A DNA stretch of 64,000 bases from Heliocidaris erythrogramma (Eukaryota > Echinodermata > Echinoidea > Camarodonta > Echinometridae), in assembly GCA_025617745.1 (NCBI GenBank), contig CM046853.1:64179024-64243023 (forward strand), written 5' to 3'. The notes under the pieces were generated by a model. It had not been told where the DNA came from, made no database searches, and saw only the letters and a program-made list of their open reading frames with translations. Shown piece by piece: positions 40,663-52,500 of this stretch. The position numbers and the translations under genes are program-made. Every line of letters starts with the position of its first letter. The first letter of the stretch is position 1.

Positions 40663-43089
40663 TTTATCTTTAATTGTCTTAGAAATGAATAAGATCCTGT
40701 GATTAGGAAATTAGGGTTTCATGTTCAGATATTCCTTCGTCCTTTGAAAATGCCAGGAATGTTTTTGAATCATCCAACTGGCTTGATGCAGTGGAAAATT
40801 TAGCTGGTGAGAAAGCTACATTAATTTGAACCAATGAAAACAGATTGATTCTGCATTTTTAACCCATCGTTCGTCACCTCGGCATATTTTTACCTAAACA
40901 TGCTAACATCCATGTATATGAGAATAAAGAAGCTTACAGATTACTCGTTATTAGCCCACCTTTTTCAATTTGAACAGAAACAAAAATGCTAATATAAACC
41001 CCAAGCTACTCTCACAAAATGTTCATCAAATCAAATTCATTTTTTGTGTGGAGAACCCTATAGATCATATAGATCATTATCTCTTAGATAGATTCCTGTA
41101 TTTCTATGCATTATGCAAAAAGCGAGAGATATTACAAAGGGAGTTACCCCAAGCACAAGGAGATATTTGAAGCAATTAGTTTTCATGGCACACATGTACA
41201 AAGAGAGAGAGAGAGAAGTATAGAGTAATTTTGTTACAATCAAACGTATGTGTACAGTACTGTGTACAGAAAGAAATAATGACATTTTCAGTAGCTATAC
41301 AGAGAGAAAATTGTTGGATGTCATTGTTAAAAGGAGTATTTTCATGAAGAAAAAAAAGACTTATTGCATTCATGTTATGTTGTATTCGATGAGCGTAAAT
41401 TCACTTGAATCACGTATGCAGAATATTGTGGGAGATATGCCAACAATATTTTCTTTTTTGTTATGCCTTCTTTTCTAGTATTGAGTGAGTTACACTTATT
41501 TATTGCAAGCAGTCGATCTTCTTTGTTTTGCATATTATTTCAATTGATAATAATGAACTAAGGTAGAATGAAAATATCCGTCTAATTCATTGGAATATTT
41601 CAATAGTATCCTGTCTGTTGATATGGAATGTATAATGCTCATATAAATAAATTAAATGCCATTTCAAATGTATTTTTACCTTCCTATCAATTATCACATA
41701 TTGTTCACATATTGTCTTGCATATCGGGTATCGATAATGTTCCTTATTCCACTAAAAAGAAATCAATTATTTTATGTTGTAGCAGTATGCTGTTACTTAA
41801 TAGTATACATACTTAATGTTTAGCTGTTTGATAAAGTTTTAATCTGTTACATAATCATGCAAGCTTATGTTATTATAATTGTAATTAACAGTTAAGAACC
41901 CTAGCTTGATTATCACTTTAAAGTGTATATCTGTATAACAAGAGCACTGGATCCCAAACTTTATTATAACTGCTGATATAACTATTCATTGTTGTTATTA
42001 ATTAGTCCAGAATCAATTTTATTTAAATCAAATAAATGATACTGGTATCCACTAGAGACTATGAGTACAAATACCATATTTAATAATTGATAAAATCGAA
42101 GTATATGATTTTGTTACCTTTTTGTTTTTGTTTATATGCCTCTAAAATTTAGAGATAATCTTTGAATTGTTCTTCAAAGGATGGGTCTATTAAAGTTCTA
42201 AGATTGTCCTTTTTTGTAGGAAGCTCATGAATTGTCGAGTGCGACAGTATTAAAACATGTAGTGTTGGAACAACCATTTGAAATTTATGTGTGCTTTCCC
42301 TTTACTCTTTAAGTGTCGTCTTAATTTATTTGATTTAAGTTTTGTGACAAGATAAAGCATCTAAATTGTCAGTTGAGTTAATAGAGAGGAGGAAAATATT
42401 GAACGAATGCACGAGAGAGAAGAGAAAAGAAAGAGAGAAGTGTAGAGAGAAAAGGAAAGAGACGAGAAATAGGAAGGTACCTGTATACCTATAATATTGA
42501 AATATGAAGAAGAAGTCAATGTTGCAAACAAAATATAAAAGCAGTTCAGGTCGAAGACAAAATCATTTTAACAATCAACAGTAATTAATAGATTCCTTTA
42601 TTCATTTACACAAACTATCTTAGGAAGGAAATAAAAGTGTTCGTAGCTTCTGTTCTATGATAATTACCTTGTCATCACTACATTTTGAAAAGAATTTGTT
42701 TTCCTGGAACATTTTTCTCATAACGCAGATTGCTAAATTCAGACATTAAAATTTTTGTCTCAAAGTAGTTTGCAACCATCAATAAGAAATATGAACCATA
42801 TGAAGAAAACTATCGTTTGAAATATATAGTAGTAAATTCAACTTAATTTCATTAACGTCACTTTAACCCAAAACACTTTTTATGACTGCGCTGTATACGA
42901 GTAAGTTCGATTCTGTTTACGCACCCCAGGAAGGGGAATCTTATAATTATATATGTAAAGTGCTTAATCAAGCTTTAACAATAGTTTACTTTCGAAATGA
43001 AACTTATGTTCCTAGAGTCTAGAGACTGCTTGCTATCGGTAAGACAAACAAACATGTCAATAAGCTATAAATGTCTTGCAGTTTGGCAT

Positions 43090-43430
43090 GCATCCCGATT
43101 GAACTCCACGACCTACAAAACGCCCTCCATCACGTAAATCGCTTTCGAAGATAATTGGGGAGTAATTGACTCACCGCCGTAGGAGTCCTGCTCTAATTAC
43201 AAACCTTCCATATTTCTAGTCAGATATAACGCTGCCAGCTGTTATGACATCACGTGATTTGATGACGTTGTCACCTGATGCGGTCGTCTGCTCGTACCGA
43301 ACCTGATACTGGCGGTTTAATCCGTTTACCGCCTTAACTCCACCCCGTAACTCCTGGGAATGCTTGTGCTGTTGCATGATCATGATAAGATTACGCCTTT
43401 CCAAAATGTCCTTCCTTGCCAAACATTGGA
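43090..43430. promoter_or_regulatory. Candidate regulatory stretch (motif-dense, less AT-rich)
   Basis: In a very AT-rich gap this segment is richer in GC and CpG and groups CACGTG (43251-43256), TGATGACGTTGTCA, CACCTG and CAGCTG within 60 bp. Such clusters suit bHLH and CREB/ATF binding. The minus-strand 68-codon frame at 43216-43422 has no recognisable family. Role inferred only. Confidence 0.25.
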
Positions 43431-43864
43431 AATAAGGAATTCAATCTACTACTCTCTGCCCTCGAAAACCGGGTTATGCCAAAATTACTAGAAATATGAC
43501 GCTACATAGTTGGACATACGTTTACTTAACAAGAAATCAATATAATTATGTTTAAACTAAGGCAGCCTTGGGGTATGATTATAGGCCTACATAAATTTAG
43601 TGATAAAACGAGATAATTGGAACAATACATGCCGTAAGCAATGAACTAAAAAAACTACCTTAGGGCAATGTCGGAAAATAAAGTAGAAGATACTTTACTT
43701 TTGGCAAATGTCAAGTCCAGTGTTTTATAATTTCACTGTATTATAAGAGATTTCAAAGTTTGAATGTTGAAGATATTGAAATGGGGGGGGGGGGGGACAA
43801 ATAAGTCTGCATGTGATTGATCAATTATAATTAATTATAATTAATTAATGTATTACATTAACAC

Positions 43865-44903
43865 CAGTGGCGTATCTACGGGGGGCAGAGGGGGCACGTG
43901 CCCCGGGCGGCACTTGAAGGGGGCGCAAAAAAAAGAAAAAGAGAAAGAAAAGGGGGAGAAATACAAAAAAATTTGATGGTCTTGAGGGTTATTTGCGCCC
44001 CAGTCAAGGACAAAATGCGTAAGAAATGGTGTTTTATAGGGTTTGAAATGCGAAAATTTTCTAAAGCTCGGTCGCTTTGCTCCCTCGCATAATTATGTTC
44101 AGGATCTAGCTATTATGCGCCCCAATGGCGTTTTTAAAGTGTTAAAGGGATACGACACTGGGCGGCCGTGGGGAAAGTCAGGATTGCGTAAGCCCCATTC
44201 ACTCGTACACAAAGTTTGTGCGTCGAACGCGTCCGTTGGACTACTGGGATTACACATCGGACTGCACGAAGCCGACCGAATCTCGCACGAGAGATCGAGC
44301 TCAGGCGGAGCGTGCATGTTTGTGCGGCGACCAGTCTATCCGAGGTTTGCGCCCCGAGGGGAAACGGCACGATCAGGTAACGATCACGGTGCCCTCTCAC
44401 GGCATAAAAACGTCCACAATCTGCGGTTGAGTATCCCTTTAACTATCAATTGCCTCTAGTTGCTTTGCCCCCCTCCCCCCACATAAGGCAGAAGCTTGTT
44501 AAATTTTGCGCCCCCAGATGGGATAAAAAGGTGCATATAAATAGCAGTTTCAAAGTATAGAACATTCGAAATAAATCATAAATTTGTCTTGCAATTTCCT
44601 TGCTAAATTCCTCAAATACATTTCTTTAGGGTTTTCATTCATTTTGCGCCACCAAATAGGAATGTTAAAAAAAAATTAAAATATATTGCTAGGTCGCTGT
44701 ATTCCCTCTGATTTTTTTTCCTAAAGGTAAAATATATAAGAAATTTCAATTTGAGGGGTGAAAAGGAAAAAGTATCTGCCTCTCGGTCGCGTTGCTCCCT
44801 CGCTTATACAATTATAAAATTAATCTCATTAATCTGAGTTTGGGCATGGGGGCGCAGATTTGATAGTTTGCCCCGGGCGCCAGAATACCTAGATACGCCA
44901 CTG
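43865..44903. mobile_element. Non-autonomous hAT-like element (1039 bp) with 8-bp target duplication
   Basis: The ends CAGTGGCGTATCTACG and CTAGATACGCCACTG are inverted, and ATTAACAC is repeated exactly at 43857-43864 and 44904-44911. An 8-bp duplication and CAGTGGCG ends are typical of hAT transposons. The interior repeats GCGCCCC...CGGTCGC(T/G)TTGCTCCCTCGC motifs and has no transposase. A second MITE is inserted at 44142-44442. Confidence 0.9.
44142..44442. mobile_element. MITE nested inside the hAT-like element
   Basis: The ends TTAAAGGGATAC and GTATCCCTTTAA are exact inverted repeats with TTAA on both edges. The interior is GC-rich and CpG-rich, unlike its surroundings, and carries overlapping open frames on both strands (up to 138 codons). 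None resembles a known protein. Confidence 0.85.
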
Positions 44904-46036
44904 ATTAACACATATATATATAGAAGATATACCTTTTTCTAAATTCTTGCAACGATGCGAACTTAACAGATGACGTCATGAGTGCCACTTTGAATGAACG
45001 TTTTTCTATACAACCGTGTACACATGGTCACAATCACAATCACTCTGAACAGCATGTTTATCATAATTCTATCATCACATGATCAATGTATTTGATATTT
45101 TCCGTTGACACTATACCTATAAGAACTGAGTGGATCGCTCAGTTCAGCCGTTTTAAACAACATTAATCTTGCTGTGTTTTGTTTTCACCACGTAATATTG
45201 TAAGTTTTATCTACTTAAGATGAAAAAAAATCATCACGGCACCTCACAAATGCTTCCACAATAGTCACTTCGAAGCTTTCAAAAGTGACTTTTCTATCAC
45301 TTTGAAAACAACATGAATCAAAGTTTAGTCCAATATCTCTTTTACAGTCATGTAACAGACAATAATCAAAAGCTCTTTGGAAGCGCATAGAGGCATTGAT
45401 AAATAATGATAGGCCTATACGCTATACAAGAACCGAGTATTATTATCATGTAACTAACTAATTCCTACAGTAAGAAAATTGCTTTTACTATAAACTACTG
45501 TACATGAATGTTTCAAACATATCAAAAGTTGGTCACTAATACTCCTACGTTAATTTTAGTCATGCCAATCAATCATTTCGGTATATGGATCCTGTATTCT
45601 CTTCCGTCCTATAGCTTTTCGATGGCTCTGCATCTATATAGAAAACACCTTTTAGTCACTTCTTGTTAACTATACTTTAAGTACAGAATATTGTGTAAAT
45701 GATATAGATTCCATGATTTACAAAACAGTCTAGTACATAACTTATGGCATTTAAAATAGGGATATGTGGCAAGAATGCTTAATAAGCTCTTTAACACTTC
45801 AACGACAATGTGGCAAATAATTATTGGCTTCACTTCTTCACATTAATTTGTTGATAAATAAAGATGCAGCAAACCGGAGTTGAATCTACTCGAATCACTT
45901 GACAAAATAAAAAAAATTGAACGGGGAAAAATGGCATCAGTTCTGACGTATTGCTGACGATCATCATAATATAGAATAATATTGCATTCAATCATCGTGT
46001 TCTCATTTTGGCGCGAAATGTTTTGCTCCCGTCACA

Positions 46037-46542
46037 TCACATGTTGCCTTGGTAATGCGGATTGGTAGCTGGAGGAGGGGGCTGGCAGACTGGGGGTGCA
46101 CTGGGTCCACCCGCACCTCCCTCCAAATGGTATCCACCCTTGTCCATTAACGGCGGCGCCTGCACTTGTGCCGGTGGCACTGACGAAATGTAAGGCGGGG
46201 GCTGGTCCGCGGGAGGGGCGTGGGCCCCCTGGGGCGGGTACCCCATATGATGAGGGGACGGGTAACCCCCTGCTGCACCTGCCGTTGTGACGACTGGTGG
46301 TGCCGTGGATATAGGCGGTGGCGTGTAAGGCTGATGATGGTGCATAGGAGGTGTGGCGGCGTGGGGTGGAAGGTCGTGGTGTGGTGATGGGTGATGGTGC
46401 GGTGACTGATGGGGGCTAGGTACCATGGCCACCTGGGGTGAATACTGCTGCCTGGGGTACGAGTTGGGTACTGCTGTGGGTGGTGCTGCTCGAGGGGTTT
46501 CACGGACGACTGGCGTGGCACTCACCGCTTCTCTAGGTCCAT
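46037..46542 (-). CDS. shisa: Shisa last exon: proline-rich cytoplasmic tail
   Basis: Acceptor TTATCACTATAG on the minus strand, phase 1 in, TGA at 46039-46037. It encodes NGPREAVSATPVVRETPR, then a Pro/His/Tyr-rich tail with PHHMGYPPQG and DQPPPYISS, ending YQGNM. The plus-strand and other-frame readings of this GC-rich exon are shadows. Confidence 0.92.
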
Positions 46543-49500
46543 CTATAGTGATAATGAAAATTGGTGTCAAAATTAGGCCAATACCCCTTTCAAAATTGAA
46601 TTAGATAATAATAATCTTATAATAATAAGATTTCTATAGCGCTATTATCCATTTTGATTAATGCTCAAGGCGCTTTACAACATGAAGAACATACAAACAT
46701 AACAAGGGAATGAATAACAAGAAATAATGTCTGTCTTCAAAACGCAAAATTGAACAAGTGGGATTTTAGGTTGCCCTTAGAAAGGAGTTGCAGTTCTTCA
46801 GCTACTGTGGAAGTGAATTCCACAGGGATGGTCCGGCATGAGCAATAGCTCCTTCCCCCAAGATTTTTGAGAAGGCGGAATATATATAAAAGACCAAAGT
46901 TGGATGATCGTAGGGTTCGTGTGGAAGCATAGAGCAGCATTTCTTACCGTGCCTCTCACATAGGCTTCGAGAATGGATAAAGATAGCATGCAGCTGATGT
47001 GATTACATGCTTATGATGATGTCAAACACAGTGACAGTGATGACTGGCGATGGATTCAAGATTGTTATGAATGTACGTATATATACACAAAGGTATGAGT
47101 ATGACTATTCGGGTCAACAGCAGTACATGCATGTAATGGCACTTCTTATTATACTTTATCCAAACTCCAGAAATTATAATATGCACTGAGCGTTATTGTC
47201 CTTTGACCGTGCGAGATGTACGAGCATATAGGCGTACAAAGCGGAGCCGCAGCCTCCCGCCCCTAAGATTTTTAAAGTTCCGATATTCACTTTATTCGAG
47301 CAGTTTCAATATATATAATTTCTGTACAAATTTTCTATGAAAAAGTATTTGAAAAACTACAGACTGGGAAGTTGATATTCGACAAAAAGGCATATCAGCC
47401 GCCCCCCCCCCCCCCTCGCAAAAATGTGGGCCTAGATTATGTGCATGAGGATATTTCAGTTACTAATTTCTTTGGAATTTGTGCATGCTCTCATAACATC
47501 AGTTGCTTCTAACTTCCTCAAAATCAAAATCTTGTCGGAGGTTTGCCCAGCTTTGCACAACATGCAAGACGTCGTTGAAGAAAACATTTTGTTCGACCGG
47601 CTAAATAGTAGAGAATATGCATGCATTCAAATATTGACGAAAATGTCTCGTATACTGTATACCTATAGCTCTAAACCTTTTCTCTTTGATTCAACTGTTG
47701 ATGAAGCTTGGGGAGTACAATCCTCAATGCACCCACAAAATAAAACATGCATTCGTACATAAAACATGCATGACGATGCTGTAACAACATTCCGATGGTT
47801 TCTTTCGTTTACTTTCTACTATAACAGGCAGCATTCGTCGTCATTCTCACTTACGTAAATGTCTGATTACTGGAATGTGAGACAAGGGTACAATGCGTCC
47901 AAAAAGGCTTGGACCTCGAGCCCTCTCAACACGGTTAGATGCATACGTACTGTAAGCCACAGCCGACTGTCCCGGTCCGTTGGCCCTCATGCTCCGTCGT
48001 CGTGTCTGCTTCCGTTTCCAGCAGCAACACGAACAACAACAGCAGCAGATGATGATGGCGATGATGACGGCGATGACGATGGCGATGGATCCGCCGACGA
48101 AAGCGCCGATGCTGCATGTAAGGAAACCAAGAAGAGTATATTAATTTGAAAGAAAAATATGCATTAAGATTTGTTACTATACTAACAATTACAAAATAGT
48201 CTATGGATAATTTATAGATTATTTAATTTGCTTAATAACTGAATAATAAATTTCTTTTTTTATGAATTTGTTGGAATTCTATATTCCAGTGTGGTTACAA
48301 ACAAATACGGTGTACTTGTAAGCTTTTTGGAAATATTTGAAAGAAAGAAAAAAAAAACGAGCAAGAGAAAGAATAACCAGACGAATTCGAATTGAGAATT
48401 ATTTAAAATAAAAAATAGTACACAGGATACAGATGTTTCCTTTTACCCCAAAAAATGTAACGTGTATTAATTTTGTTCAAAAGAATAAGAATAAACATTT
48501 TTTAAAGGAAGTATAGGAAACGAAAACTCAACTACGAAACAATAAACATATAAAAATGTGTAAGAAACGGCAATTCGCAGCACGCGGCAAACTATTTTTA
48601 AAATAAACCTGATTACGACCATGTGGTTATGCTGACTAGCAATTCTTGAGCAGCTGAAAAAGTAGTTGTCGATGTGAAATTGACAAGTCAATTATTATAA
48701 GCACAAGCTTCTGCTTCTCGTTTCTTGCTAAACACATCTCGCGTCTAGCATGTTTATGATGTTCACAGGGGAAAAAACAAGTAGGTTGTAGTAAAGGGAT
48801 GTTGAGAAAATTATGAGTTAGAGGTACCTAGTGTAGTTTAACATCAGCAACGAAAAACAAACAAACATATAAATAACGTGTACCTATACTTTTTTATTGT
48901 AGCATGCACGGGAAGTCATGAATCATATGCGGCGAGAAATTATCATATATCTGAAATAATTATCCTAGTTCCCTCGTTACGAAAAAACTGCTATAGACCT
49001 ATACATTGGAGGTGGCAAATTATAGCAAATCTTATAGTTTGAGTTTTTAACATCAGTTATAATGATAGAGAGCTTGAATAATATAGATATATTAAGCATA
49101 TTACCAGACTGATCACAAAAAAGCCAGGGAAGCATTTCACCAAGGGTCTTGTCAGTGATTTTAACTGACAAATTTGCTCTCAGCCAATCAGCTGCAAGGA
49201 TTTCAGTAGCTTATAACAGTTGTCGGTAAAAATCACTGACAAAACGCTTGATGAAACGCTCCCCAGGTTTTGTCATAACATTGTTCTAAACGACACTAAA
49301 CTCCGGCGACAATGCTCCGCGGTCCACTACAATAACTGAATTCCTTTTTTCCACCCTGGACCAAACGGTAATATACCTGACCCTGTAACCCTAACCCTAA
49401 CCAAACCCAAACCCTAAACCTAACATAAACCAAATTGCAACCCTATATAACCCTAGATATTTGACGAAATAAAGCCTGGGGCAATAACATTGTCGCCGGA

Positions 49501-52500
49501 GCTTGATGTCGGGGTCACGGATAAGTAGCACACAGCTTCTAATGATTGATACAGTACTTTACCATCTAACGTAGATGTAGTCGAAATGAGTATAATATGC
49601 GTGAGTAGAAGGAGTGGTTATTCTTATGCGTGGGCGTGTTTGTATTTCAATATGTCTGACGGGGTACATGGGGCCAGCCCTCAAAATTCAATCATGAACT
49701 GCTTGAGAGTAGATTAACATCCATGCACGCAATATGCACTTTTACATTGTATGTACGTATGCCAGTGTGCAATCTCCTCCAATATAGACTGTGTGCGGGC
49801 ATTAACATGGCATACCACCTAACTTCAGCTTGTTATGCATTTCATGACAGATTCCTACAGTGGGGTAGCATGGCTCCAGCGATTGAGGGGGTACTGGTAC
49901 CATGGCGTGAGGGGCACACCTTATAAGTAGGTAGATGAAATGCGAATTAACAAGACCACCAATGTTAGGGGTAGGATTGGGGATGGGTCCAATCGTCTTA
50001 TTTTCCCTTCCTATGACCATTTCTTTCTCTTTTACTCTATTTCTCTTTTTCTTTTTTTTTTTTTTTCGAAGGTGGTACGTCTCTCACCGTGTAGCAATGC
50101 CACTGGATTCTTGTCCTCAGTTTTGTTATTTTCTTCTTTTTTTCCACTTTCTTGGAAAAAAATGTTTTTAGGCCTGTTAGGAGTGCAACGAATTTTCTAG
50201 GATTGCGGTTGCGGCTTTAGTTGCAATTACGTTACAAGGTAACTTTGGAAAGATACAAAGCCCACGAGGCATACCATTTAGCGGAGGGGATTTAGACCAT
50301 TTTGAAGCCACAGAGTTATACTTCATGATGATACACGAAATGATTTAGTTAATATTTTACTAATTTCAACTTAGAATTCAGAAGGCTGCTTTATAAAAAC
50401 CTACGATATGAAAATTAAAGATTACTTTCAATATTTTGTCTCCAGATCCAGAAGCTACATTTCCCATGGTTTAACACTCTGTAAATAAAGAGTAGATTGA
50501 GATGGTACATCATAGTAACCATGGTGAGGGTCGGGTTCATGATTCTTTTAGGGTAAAGGGCGTAATTCCTAACAATCAATAAAAAATTAAAGGCGGAGGG
50601 CGGCACAAGAAAACTTATAGAAAACACAGTTTGGTGTTAAAGGGGGGGGGTAAGTCTTCACCCCATGCAGTCCTCAGCCTACACACTGTCCCGGTGGTAT
50701 ACATGCAAAGATGGTGTGACACGGTGATCGAGCTCCCAGTATAGCAACCGGAGATGAAGTCGTATTCATTGACCGCCTGCAGGGCCTCAGCGTCGGTAAA
50801 ACTCTCTCTCTCTCTCTCTCTCTCTCTTTCTATCTCTTCTTTCTCTCTCTCTCTCTCTTTCTCTCTTTCTTTCTCATGTTATCCAGCTTTCTCACCCTCT
50901 CTCTTTCTCCTTCTCAGTATATTATCGGCTCCATGCACGATGACTTCTTTTCCCCTTCGTATAATATGTCACTCGCAACACTGCCCCAATCATAAAACTC
51001 GGCGTAATCCCGAGGTGTGATTTCAGCTGATTGAAAGCTTGTCTTATAGGATAGCATAGGGGCAAGATTGGTTTGCAGGGGTATAATAGTGGATATGAGG
51101 GGGCGGGGGCCGGGAGGAAGGTTAATAGCTGTTGATGACGATGATGATGATGACGATGATGAGGAGGAGGAGGAGGAGGAGGAGGAGGAAGATATTGAAG
51201 ATGACTTAATGATTCATTTTGCTTGACTACTAAGCAAAATCAAGTATACATTACAGATTACCATGATTATGTTGTGTATGAAAAACCATGGAAATAAAGG
51301 GCTTAATGTCATATCCAAGGCATTAATTTGGTTACTGAGGATTTACTATCTCTTACAAAGGGCATTGGCGCGTCATGGTAACATTTTGGGGAAGGGCAAT
51401 CGATGGCGTATCTCTTGGCGAGCGGTCAATAAAAATCCTCGACGTTTTAGTACACATTTTCTATGAAAATATGGTTGCTTGGAAAGAGCTATAAAGAAAA
51501 CTACGGTTACGTTAATGGGATGGTCTCTCCTATGTTTTACATTTCAGTTATGTTTGTCAATTACTATTATCATGAATTTATAAATGACTAACAATTGCTG
51601 ATTTGTTCTATTTTTATTGTTGGAATAAATCGAAACTTCATTATATTTATGTGAGCTTCTTCTCGTAATGCATCCAAGAAAATAATGAAGGAATACGTTT
51701 TTCTAAGAAGAAAATTATTTTTCCTAAAATGAGCAGTGTTATATACTTAAAATTCGATTTCAAGAAATTCATGAAGTACAAGCTTATTTCACACCGTGAT
51801 ATTACAGAGCAGGTTGATCACTTAAAGCAAAGCTTACTGTTATCAGGATAGTGATCATTATTATAAATAATAGTGATAATATTCAGTCCTTATATAGCAC
51901 ATAATCACATTTTCATAATATAGTTTATATGTTATTTTCCAGTGTTCTTTAAAAGCGCATATAATTTTATATGCGCTTCCATGCAAGGAGCACTGGAAAA
52001 TAATATTTTATGAGATCTGCATGGGCTTTCATTCGACATCGTAACAATCTATATTGCGGAAAAGATCTTTGAACCTGAGCTTTGATTCCTTTCCATTAAA
52101 ATGGATTCAGGTTTTCCAAATTCAATGTTGTAATCCAGTGATATATTGTTTGACGATGATGGACAAGGTTGTCTCCTCTTCCAGAGAGCAATATTATTAT
52201 GTGTATACTCTGTGGCATGACAAGAATTCTTAAAGTTCTACTGATTTTGTGCATGGATTAGTACGTTTGTTCACATTTTCAGTTTACAATTACGGCGTAT
52301 ATTTCCGATGCATTTGCAAAAGTTCACCTATCCTTCCATCATGTAAATGGGTCTTTCAAGTATACTTTTAGAATCTACAGATATATTTTACACATAGTCG
52401 TTGAATGTTTGATATTTTGGGGTTGACTTCCTCCTTTAAAATGGAAGCTTACAGCGTGATTATACGATCGGGTGGTTCGTTAAATCTGGAGCGTAGAGAA

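Larger units (their letters stand above)
37479..46036. other. Gap between the convergent SRPK and Shisa genes, including both 3' UTRs
   Basis: No protein gene recognised. The first clear AATAAA downstream of the SRPK stop on the plus strand is at 40923-40928, so a long 3' UTR is possible, but the real cleavage site cannot be read here. Contents listed separately: a MITE at 40305-40662, a motif-rich stretch at 43090-43430 and a hAT-like element at 43865-44903. The minus-strand frame at 38162-38530 (122 codons) matches nothing I know. Confidence 0.6.

Noticed and set aside
43898-44459. Overlapping frames up to 138 codons on both strands
   Set aside because: They lie within the hAT-like element and its nested MITE and resemble no transposase or other family.
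51932-52003. MicroRNA precursor
   Set aside because: The arms pair to within two bases of the centre, leaving no loop of the size a pre-miRNA needs.
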